Made by a program: the position numbers and the translations under genes
Part shown: one piece after another, positions 1-4,858 of the stretch
Numbering within the stretch: the stretch's first letter is position 1
Layout: each line of letters starts with the position of its first letter
Notes under the pieces: generated by a model
Seen by the model: the letters and a program-made list of their open reading frames with translations, nothing else
Told to the model about the DNA's origin: nothing
Databases searched by the model: none
Assembly: GCA_902784045.1 (NCBI GenBank)
Contig: CACZTE010000229.1
Coordinates: 1-6,798 of the forward strand
From: an uncultured Eubacterium sp.
GTDB lineage: Bacteria > Bacillota > Clostridia > Eubacteriales > Eubacteriaceae
DNA length: 6,798 nt
Direction: 5' to 3'

Positions 1-44
1 CCGCCGAAAAGGAAAGGAGCGGGATGCGCCTGTCTGCTTCGGCT

Positions 45-386
45 TTAATGATTTTCAAATTTGTGGGCGACATGCCTCAGAGATGTGTTAAAAATATCCA
101 TGACGTGATTGTCATCCAAGGCGTAATAGATGTTGCGGCCGTCCCGTCTGGCTTTGACGAGTCCGTTGAGACGGAGCAAACGAAGCTGATGAGAGACCGA
201 GGATTGAGAAAGCTCTACGGCATCCACCAGATCCGACACGCATAGCTCTCCGGCGGAGAGGGCGTGCAAAATGCGGACACGGCTTTCGTCTCCCAGTATT
301 TTAAAGAACGCAACCATTTCATCGACGTATTCTTCTGGGAGTTTTCCGTCAATGCAAAAGGCGTCAATGTCTTTTGATTTATCCAA
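45..386 (-). CDS. ArsR/SmtB-family metal-responsive repressor, CzrA-like zinc-site type
   Basis: This 113-residue protein is a winged helix-turn-helix repressor of the ArsR/SmtB family, cytoplasmic and dimeric by family analogy. The core reads FKILGDESRVRIL (about residues 28-40), then ELCVSDL (47-53), then the recognition helix region SQSSVSHQLRLLRLNGLV and the wing DGRNIYYAL. The classical arsenic/cadmium motif ELCVCDL has lost its second Cys (C49 kept, Ser at 51), which argues against an As(III) site. The last helix carries D92, H94, H105 and H108. This D-x-H-x10-H-x2-H spacing is that of the alpha-5 Zn/Co site of CzrA, so zinc sensing is the best inference. I chose the TTG start at 386 because AGGAG (394-398) lies 7 nt upstream; the frame stays open to another TTG at 404 that has no Shine-Dalgarno sequence. 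It is divergent from the small membrane protein gene at 561. Its regulated target is not shown by the sequence. Confidence 0.9.
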   Translation of the reverse strand: MDKSKDIDAFCIDGKLPEEYVDEMVAFFKILGDESRVRILHALSAGELCVSDLVDAVELSQSSVSHQLRLLRLNGLVKARRDGRNIYYALDDNHVMDIFNTSLRHVAHKFENH

Positions 387-494
387 TGAAATTCTCCTGT
401 TCAATGCGGTTTAAGCCATTCCCGTTTCAATGGGGTATTTATCATACACAACGCAAAACAAAAAAAGCTTAATTTTAAATAGTTTATTTTACTT

Positions 495-523
495 TTTACA
501 TTTTGTCCGTTTTGTGCTATAAT
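495..523 (+). promoter_or_regulatory. Sigma-70-type promoter with extended -10 and AT-rich upstream element
   Basis: TTTACA (495-500) and a perfect TATAAT (518-523) are separated by exactly 17 bp, and TGC directly before the -10 makes it an extended -10. Upstream, 455-494 is almost pure A/T with A- and T-tracts, like an UP element. Transcription should start near 530, giving a leader of about 30 nt to the ATG at 561. This is the best promoter in the window and is the main support for the small gene downstream. Confidence 0.8.
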
Positions 524-560
524 AAATTCAGAAACTATTAAGATTTTAAAGGAAATGACC

Positions 561-920
561 ATGAAATACAAAATATATATCGTCGCGGGGATTTTAATCC
601 TCGTGATGATCTTCTCCGGCTATATGCTTTTTCGATCCGGTTTTCAGCCCGTGACCAACAAAATGCTTCACTTTCCTTCGGGAAACGGGCAGTACGAACC
701 GATGCCCTCGGATTTAGGCGGCAGGATGTCCTTCCCCGGCGGTAAGACGCAGCAAACCGACCCCCGGCCTTTCAAAACCAACAGGGCAGCGCCCCTTTAT
801 CCGATGATAGTAGACACCTCCACGCTAGGATTATCCGCGGAGGCGGCAAGCCGGGCTGTATATCCGGCGGGGGCGTCAATGGCGATGAAGCGTAACGTCA
901 GCCCTTTTAGGGTAAGCTGA
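561..920 (+). CDS. Small membrane-anchored protein of unknown function
   Basis: I do not recognise this 119-residue protein. Residues 2-4 are basic (KYK), followed by a hydrophobic stretch of about 20 residues (5-24, IYIVAGILILVMIFSGYMLF) with Arg just after it, which is typical of a signal anchor. The rest is a Gly/Pro/Ser-rich, low-complexity-looking extracytoplasmic or soluble part. The ATG at 561 has AAAGGA (548-553) at 7 nt; an in-frame ATG at 555 overlaps that site and is less likely. A strong promoter lies just upstream. From about residue 79 the frame runs antisense through the last 124 bp of the convergent PPTase gene, and the sequence there looks unlike a conserved domain. A short GC hairpin (784-794) sits just before the overlap. 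The native C-terminus may therefore have been lost by deletion or frameshift; in the +1 frame, three consecutive stops (TGA TAG TAG) lie at 805-813. The N-terminal half is the better supported part. Confidence 0.6.
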   Translation: MKYKIYIVAGILILVMIFSGYMLFRSGFQPVTNKMLHFPSGNGQYEPMPSDLGGRMSFPGGKTQQTDPRPFKTNRAAPLYPMIVDTSTLGLSAEAASRAVYPAGASMAMKRNVSPFRVS

Positions 921-1336
921 TCCGACAATACCGAAAAGGAGGACGGCGGGATATCAAATCCCGTGCCCGCGGCTTTGACCGCGGCTTCTTTTTTTGCCCA
1001 GATGTCCAGAAAGCAGCGCGTTCTTTGGTCAGGCGGCGCTTTTTCGATGATCTCCGCCTCCGCCGGCGTGAAAAAGCGTTTCGCCGCCGCGAGGGGATCT
1101 GTTTTCATGCGTAGGCGCTGAAGATCGACGCCGACGGGACAGTCAGCCAGGGCCAGGATGGTATAGTCGCCGCTGTGGCTTAAGGAGAGATGACGCGAAG
1201 AATCATCCGCGAAAACGGGCTTGCCAAAGGCGTCTCGCATGACGGAGGGGGCGGGTTTCCCATGGATGTTGGAAAACACTTTTTCGGTCATGGCTTCGGC
1301 GTGATATTTGCCCCGGGCGAGATAAATCTCAATCAT
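797..1336 (-). CDS. 4'-phosphopantetheinyl transferase superfamily protein (short, W/KEA type)
   Basis: This 179-residue protein belongs to the Sfp/HetI/AcpT superfamily, which transfers the 4'-phosphopantetheine arm of CoA to a conserved Ser of carrier proteins. Visible motifs in order are LSLSHSGDY (50-58, CoA-contacting Ser-His), VGVDLQ (68-73) and FLDIWAKKEAAVKAAGTGF (109-127, the W-x-x-K-E-x3-K signature with K116, E117 and K121). The usual metal-binding pair D-x-E reads D71-x-Q73 here (codon CAG), so one acidic ligand is replaced. The human enzyme also lacks that Glu, so activity is possible. At 179 residues it is shorter than Sfp (about 224). The frame is open further upstream, but MIEIYLARGK is the natural start: the ATG (1334-1336) overlaps the stop of the ArsD-like gene by 8 nt and has no clear Shine-Dalgarno sequence, so translation is probably coupled. 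No carrier protein or synthase is encoded nearby, so its substrate is unknown. Confidence 0.88.
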   Translation of the reverse strand: MIEIYLARGKYHAEAMTEKVFSNIHGKPAPSVMRDAFGKPVFADDSSRHLSLSHSGDYTILALADCPVGVDLQRLRMKTDPLAAAKRFFTPAEAEIIEKAPPDQRTRCFLDIWAKKEAAVKAAGTGFDIPPSSFSVLSDQLTLKGLTLRFIAIDAPAGYTARLAASADNPSVEVSTIIG

Positions 1337-1724
1337 GATCGGGTGACAGACGGAAATTATTGGCCGACGGGCAGTTCGCCGCGGCGGCGCAGCCCGCGCA
1401 GTTCTTCCCGGCGGAGGCGTCATCCCGGCCGGCGGTTTGCGCGCAGGGCGGTTGCACGTCAAACCAGGACAGCAGCTCGTCTCTGTCGGGGTAGGTTTCC
1501 CAGCTCATGACCACATCGTCGACGGCGATGATGGGCAGTGCCTTTGACCCCTCCTGCTCATAGAGATCCGCGGCGTCGGGATGCGCCGCGATGGCTTCGG
1601 GCTCCATGATGACGTCATAGCGGGAGATGCGCAGCCCTGACGCGGCCAGATCCGTCAAAGCGGTGTCAAAGGCCAGGGTGGTTTCATCGGGTGCCGAGGG
1701 GGCTTCGAAAACATAGAGTTTCAT
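1329..1724 (-). CDS. ArsD-like thioredoxin-fold protein lacking the N-terminal arsenic triad
   Basis: This 131-residue protein aligns by eye with ArsD, the As(III) metallochaperone and weak repressor that hands arsenite to the ArsA ATPase. Shared blocks are a start strand KLYVFEAP, the segment GLRISRYDVIMEPEAI (about 30-45), LYEQEGSKALPIIAVDDVVM (54-73) and the YPDRDELLSWF ending (78-88). In ArsD the first loop holds three Cys (12, 13, 18 in the plasmid R773 protein) that bind arsenic. Here that loop reads APSAPDETT and has none. All four Cys (94, 109, 112, 118) lie in a tail after the fold, including one CxxC. Metal handling, if any, must differ from classical ArsD. The start ATG overlaps the TGA of the upstream 63-codon ORF as ATGA, has no visible Shine-Dalgarno sequence, and its own stop overlaps the PPTase start. 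No arsA, arsB or arsC is in the window. Confidence 0.78.
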   Translation of the reverse strand: MKLYVFEAPSAPDETTLAFDTALTDLAASGLRISRYDVIMEPEAIAAHPDAADLYEQEGSKALPIIAVDDVVMSWETYPDRDELLSWFDVQPPCAQTAGRDDASAGKNCAGCAAAANCPSANNFRLSPDHD

Positions 1725-1912
1725 AATATGCGATGGGATGCCGGCAAAGCGCCGGCTTTTTCCTTTCTGTGGAGGTTTAAGGACAAAGTGAAATGATGTT
1801 TGATAATGTCATGCGCGGCCGCTTTGAGGCGTTCGGCTTCTTTGATTTTTGAAAAGCCGATTATTTTGACAGGAACGGCCCCGGCCTTTGGCAGGCTTGT
1901 CCGATTTGACAT
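1721..1912 (-). CDS. Possible 63-residue protein of unknown function, coupled to the ArsD-like gene
   Basis: I do not recognise this product. It is a small, basic, probably soluble protein with a central Lys/Ala/His-rich helical-looking segment (GFSKIKEAERLKAAAHDIIKHH minus the ends, about residues 19-40). The main argument for it being real is the 4-nt ATGA overlap with the ArsD-like gene, which itself lacks a Shine-Dalgarno sequence and would need coupling. Against it, the ATG at 1912 has only a weak GGA upstream at about 10 nt. Its last codons also run through a GCCGGC hairpin that looks like a terminator on the opposite strand. It could equally be a spurious frame over an untranslated leader. 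Confidence 0.35.
   Translation of the reverse strand: MSNRTSLPKAGAVPVKIIGFSKIKEAERLKAAAHDIIKHHFTLSLNLHRKEKAGALPASHRIL
1740..1761 (+). terminator. Terminator-like hairpin with T-run on the plus strand
   Basis: GCCGGC (1740-1745) and GCCGGC (1751-1756) form a perfect 6-bp GC stem around the loop AAAGC, followed by TTTTT (1757-1761) and a further pyrimidine run. This is the shape of an intrinsic terminator for plus-strand transcripts, yet the nearest plus-strand gene ends about 820 bp upstream. On the minus strand the same stem lies just before the ArsD-like start without a T-run. It may stop read-through or antisense RNA from the strong promoter at 495-523. Confidence 0.5.
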
Positions 1913-1924
1913 TTTCGCTTTGTC

Positions 1925-1959
1925 CGCAAAATGAAAGAAGACTCGCGGGAAGCCTTCTT
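1925..1959 (-). terminator. Probable intrinsic terminator after the yhaM operon
   Basis: Read on the minus strand, AAGAAG (complement of 1954-1959) pairs with CTTCTT (complement of 1935-1940). The stem extends inward through G-T, C-G, T-A and T-G pairs to a 5-nt loop, giving about 10 pairs, two of them wobble. A T-rich tail TTTCATTTT follows down to about 1928. On the plus strand the stem has A-C mismatches, so it suits minus-strand RNA. It sits 27 nt after the yhaM stop codon, where an operon end is expected, and before the unknown 63-codon ORF. Confidence 0.45.
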
Positions 1960-1986
1960 GTTCATGATGTGATGTTGTGGCGCGGT

Positions 1987-2961
1987 TTATTTGTCCGGAT
2001 AAGCCATCGGGTCTTTCCGGCGGTAGATTTGAATGCCGTCAAGGCCGAAGATTTTTTCGGAGAAGGTTCCCGGGCGCAGGCCGTCTTCAATGCGTTTCAT
2101 GGTGTTCATACGAGCGTCGATGATGTCCAGATGGTGAAGGAGCTCGGCCTCGGGGAACATGGGTCTGACGGGACTGCCGAATTCCGGCTCGTAATGGTGC
2201 GCGAGAATCATGTGCTTGAGCATTAGGGCGATTTCGGGATCGGTGCCGAGTTCATCGGCGAAATGATCGATTTCGCTGACTTCGGTGATGATGTGGCCTA
2301 GCATTTTACCCTCGGCGGAATAATCGCCGACGGAGCCGTTTTCATCAGAGAGCATTTCCGTGGTTTTGCCCATATCGTGCAGGATGACGCCGGCGAAAAG
2401 CAAATCTTTATCCAAAAAAGGATAAAGTTCTGCCAGGGCTTTGCCTGCCATCAGCATGGAATGGGTGTGATAGAGCAGGCCGCCTTTGACGGCGTGATGC
2501 ATTTTTTTGGCGGCGGGGAAATAGGTGAGCTCTTCTTTGTGATGCTCGACGACGGCCCGGGTGATGGCTTTTAAATCGGCGTTTTGAAAGGCGTCAATGG
2601 TGTCAAAGATGTCTTTCATCATGGAACTCACGCTGATGGGCGCCGTCTCCACAAAATCGTTGGGATTGGCGTCATCGCCTTCGTTACACAGACGCATTCG
2701 ACCGACAATGATTTGCAGATTGCCGTTAAACTCCTGGACCTTTCCCTTGATTTTGACGAGTTTGCCGGTGGTAAATTCTTCTTCGTCCACGGGCTTGACG
2801 TCCCACATTTTGGCGTTCATGCCGTTAAAATAGGAATCGGATAAGGTCATGTTAAAATAGCGGCTGCCGTTGGCCGCGGTTTTGATCAGTTGGGATTTGA
2901 TAAACAGATAGCCGAGCAGGTTGTCGCCTTTGTCGGCTTTGGATAAATCGATGGGTTTCAT
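1987..2961 (-). CDS. yhaM: YhaM-type 3'-5' exoribonuclease, OB-fold plus HD domain
   Basis: This 324-residue protein has the full YhaM architecture and a length near that of the Bacillus subtilis protein (about 314). An N-terminal OB-fold nucleic-acid-binding domain (about 14-95) contains GKLVKIKGKVQEFNGNLQI. The HD phosphohydrolase domain (about 155-285) follows, with likely metal ligands at H165 (GLLYHTHSM), H195-D196 (LHDMGK), H223 (LGHI), H255-H256 (LAHH) and D282 (LDIID). The EFGSPVRP and PEAELLHHLD blocks are typical of the family. YhaM degrades RNA, and in some hosts single-stranded DNA, from the 3' end in a metal-dependent way. AAAGGA lies 6 nt before the ATG. It is the last gene of the minus-strand cluster, 48 nt after the aminotransferase, with a probable terminator beyond its stop. 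Nothing in its active site looks damaged. Confidence 0.93.
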   Translation of the reverse strand: MKPIDLSKADKGDNLLGYLFIKSQLIKTAANGSRYFNMTLSDSYFNGMNAKMWDVKPVDEEEFTTGKLVKIKGKVQEFNGNLQIIVGRMRLCNEGDDANPNDFVETAPISVSSMMKDIFDTIDAFQNADLKAITRAVVEHHKEELTYFPAAKKMHHAVKGGLLYHTHSMLMAGKALAELYPFLDKDLLFAGVILHDMGKTTEMLSDENGSVGDYSAEGKMLGHIITEVSEIDHFADELGTDPEIALMLKHMILAHHYEPEFGSPVRPMFPEAELLHHLDIIDARMNTMKRIEDGLRPGTFSEKIFGLDGIQIYRRKDPMAYPDK

Positions 2962-3009
2962 GGTATGTCCTTTATTTGAAAATTGGTTGATGTGACAGTA
3001 TCGCGCGGT

Positions 3010-4212
3010 TTACGCGCCGGGCGATGTTTCCCGATAGGCCGCAATGCCGTGCTTTAGCAGGGTGAGGGCGCGGCGAAGTTTGTCTTCTCCCAGCACATAG
3101 GCCAGGCGCGCTTCGCTTTTGCCGGTGATGCCGTCGGTATAAAAATCCCCCGCCGGCGCCAGCAGAACGGTTTCGCCGTCTTCGTCAAATTCGGTGAGCA
3201 TAAAGCGCATGAACGCATCGGCGTCATCCACGGGAAGCCTGACCATATAATAAAAGGCCCCCATAGGTTTTTGATAAACGATGCCGGGAATTTCGCGCAG
3301 GCAGGCGTCGACGATGTCCCGTCTGCGGGCGTATTCGGCGAGCATATCGTCAAAAAAGCCCAGCCCCATGGAGAGCAGCGCCGCCGCGCCGGCTTGATCG
3401 GATGATGAGACGGCCAGCCGCATATCGCAGAGTTTTTTGGCGGCTTTGATCAAGGTTTTGTTGGCTGAGGCGATAAAGCCGATGCGGGCGCCGCAGGCTG
3501 AATAGCGCTTGGAAATGCTGTCTAAGATCACGACGTTTTCTCCGGCATCGCTGTCAAAGGCGGGGCTTTCAAAAGGCGTTCCGTCATAGCGAAATTCGCG
3601 GTAGACTTCATCGGAGAGCAAAAAGAGATCGTGTTTTTCGCAGATGTCGGTGAGCCGTCTGATTTCGGCTTCGGTATAAACCTTGCCGGTGGGATTGCCG
3701 GGATGGGTGATGAGCACCGCCCGGGTTTCGGGGGTGATCGCCGCTTCGATGGTTCGGGTGTCCGGCAGATCAAAGCCGTTTGCCGTGTCGGTTTTCAGAC
3801 CGTCGATGTGAATGCTCAGCGCCGTGGCCAGGTCTTTGTAGACGCTGTAAAACGGTTCGGGAATGAGCACCCGCTCACCGGGATCGCAGACGGTGTTGAG
3901 AGCAAACATCAGAGCTTCGCTGCCGCCGCCGGTCACAAGGATATCCTCCGGAGAGAAGCTGTAACCCCAACGAGTATAATAGGCCGCCGCGGCGGCTCGA
4001 AGCTCCGGCGAGCCTTCGGGCAGGGCATAGGCGTGAATGTCGCCTTTGTGCGCCGCGGCCTGTTTTAAAAAAGCGTCGGGGGTTTTGAGATCCGGCTGCC
4101 CGATGGACAGGTTGTAGACGGTTTTTCCCGCCGCTTCGGCTTCGGCGATGAGCGGATTGTATTTTAAAATTTCGGGTTCGCGCATGTCCGCGACCCGTTT
4201 AGCAATGTGCAT
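3010..4212 (-). CDS. Class I/II PLP-dependent aminotransferase (AspC-like fold type I)
   Basis: The protein is 400 residues, the normal size for this family, and cytoplasmic. Recognisable sites are NLSIGQPD (34-41, substrate and cofactor loop), the TGGGSEAL cofactor-phosphate region (94-101), HPGNPTG (170-176), LLSDEVY (198-204, pyridine-nitrogen Asp201), SISKRYSACGARIGF (232-246, Schiff-base Lys235) and EARLAYV (367-373, with Arg369 as the likely substrate-carboxylate ligand). The reaction is amino-group transfer between an amino acid and a 2-oxo acid. The exact substrate (aspartate, alanine or other) cannot be read from the sequence. The start is the ATG at 4210-4212, preceded by a strong GGAGGA at about 6 nt; the frame is open another 186 nt upstream, but that part does not look like protein. 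The Shine-Dalgarno sequence may be partly paired in a small AATCC/GGATT hairpin. The gene lies 218 nt after yjbQ and 48 nt before yhaM on the same strand. Confidence 0.93.
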   Translation of the reverse strand: MHIAKRVADMREPEILKYNPLIAEAEAAGKTVYNLSIGQPDLKTPDAFLKQAAAHKGDIHAYALPEGSPELRAAAAAYYTRWGYSFSPEDILVTGGGSEALMFALNTVCDPGERVLIPEPFYSVYKDLATALSIHIDGLKTDTANGFDLPDTRTIEAAITPETRAVLITHPGNPTGKVYTEAEIRRLTDICEKHDLFLLSDEVYREFRYDGTPFESPAFDSDAGENVVILDSISKRYSACGARIGFIASANKTLIKAAKKLCDMRLAVSSSDQAGAAALLSMGLGFFDDMLAEYARRRDIVDACLREIPGIVYQKPMGAFYYMVRLPVDDADAFMRFMLTEFDEDGETVLLAPAGDFYTDGITGKSEARLAYVLGEDKLRRALTLLKHGIAAYRETSPGA

Positions 4213-4430
4213 AAAAATCCTCCGGCGGATTCCGGGGAAAAAGAGGGCGTCCGATTTTTGGGACATGCGGTGTTTTCGCGGGGGACAAGGGTTGATTTCC
4301 TCGGTGAATGATGAATGAATGGCCGGGTGAGCGAAAAGCAAGCGAATTGCTTTGAAGAATTCTGCTTTGGTCAGATGATTCGTTTCGCTCACAGTCACCC
4401 GCGCGAAACCGCTGTTTCAAACTCAAGCGC
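4213..4430 (-). promoter_or_regulatory. Structured yjbQ-aminotransferase intergenic region with overlapping inverted repeats
   Basis: No gene is convincing here. The upstream half holds several perfect inverted repeats that share arms. They are 4405-4409 with 4414-4418 (5 bp), 4403-4409 with 4382-4388 (7 bp, GCGAAAC/GTTTCGC), 4383-4392 with 4327-4336 (10 bp, TTTCGCTCAC/GTGAGCGAAA) and 4335-4341 with 4347-4353 (7 bp, 5-nt loop). In the minus-strand transcript this permits alternative pairings resembling an attenuator or riboswitch expression platform, but no T-run follows the last stem. I recognise no known riboswitch motif. It could instead be an mRNA-processing or stability element. Confidence 0.4.
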
Positions 4431-4847
4431 TTAGGCTTGTTTTTCGGAATCCGCTAATATTTTAATAAGATAACGGCGATGTCTCGGACCGTCGAATTCG
4501 GTGAAATAGACGCCTTGCCAGGTGCCAAGGAGCAGACGGCCATCCTCAATGATGATGGTTTCGGAAAAGCCCATCATCGAGGCTTTGAGATGGGCCGCGG
4601 CATTGCCTTCCAGATGGCGGTAACCGTTCTCCCAGGGAACCATGCGTTCAAGCTGGTTGATGAGATCGGTTTTGACATCGGGATCGGCGTTTTCGTTGAT
4701 GGTCAGCGCGGCGGTGGTGTGGGGCACATAGACGGTGACCAGGCCGTCAGTCACGCCGGTAGCGCGCACCGCGCTCTCGATTTCTTCGGTGATATCGTAA
4801 AATGCCGTGTGGGCTTTGGTTTGGATGGATTTGGTGATGGTTTTCAT
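4431..4847 (-). CDS. yjbQ: YjbQ family protein (UPF0047, secondary thiamine-phosphate synthase-like)
   Basis: This 138-residue protein matches the YjbQ/UPF0047 family along its whole length. Visible signatures are the VPHTTAALTINENAD block (41-55), with H43 and the Thr pair, and the HLEGNAAAHLKAS block (78-90), with H78 and H86 as likely metal or active-site ligands. GTWQGVYFTEFDGPR (108-122) is the family's closing motif. Some members have been linked to a weak thiamine-phosphate synthase activity, but the physiological role is unsettled. Family structures are small beta-barrel trimers in the cytoplasm. The gene begins 11 nt after the NYN gene, and its AAAGG overlaps that gene's TAA stop at 8 nt from the ATG, so the two are co-transcribed and probably coupled. 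A structured 218-nt gap follows before the aminotransferase. Confidence 0.92.
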   Translation of the reverse strand: MKTITKSIQTKAHTAFYDITEEIESAVRATGVTDGLVTVYVPHTTAALTINENADPDVKTDLINQLERMVPWENGYRHLEGNAAAHLKASMMGFSETIIIEDGRLLLGTWQGVYFTEFDGPRHRRYLIKILADSEKQA

Positions 4848-4858
4848 TTGGGTTGCCT

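Noticed and set aside
3..43. GCCGAA...TTCGGC inverted repeat after the regulator gene as a terminator
   Set aside because: The loop is about 29 nt and no T-run follows on the minus strand, so a terminator call is not supported.
24..245. 73-codon open frame on the plus strand
   Set aside because: It is antisense to the ArsR-type regulator's conserved helix-turn-helix region.
1337..1462. In-frame N-terminal extension of the PPTase
   Set aside because: It is Pro/Arg-rich, overlaps the Cys-rich tail of the ArsD-like gene in another frame, and the family start fits Met at 1336.
1888..2226. 112-codon open frame on the plus strand
   Set aside because: Most of it is antisense to the HD-domain C-terminal part of yhaM, with no start signal of its own.
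3631..4068. 145-codon open frame on the plus strand
   Set aside because: It is antisense to the aminotransferase core, including the HPGNPTG region, and has no family features.
4213..4398. In-frame N-terminal extension of the aminotransferase
   Set aside because: The GTG at 4398 has no Shine-Dalgarno sequence, the added residues look random, and a strong GGAGGA precedes the ATG at 4212 that gives the normal family length.
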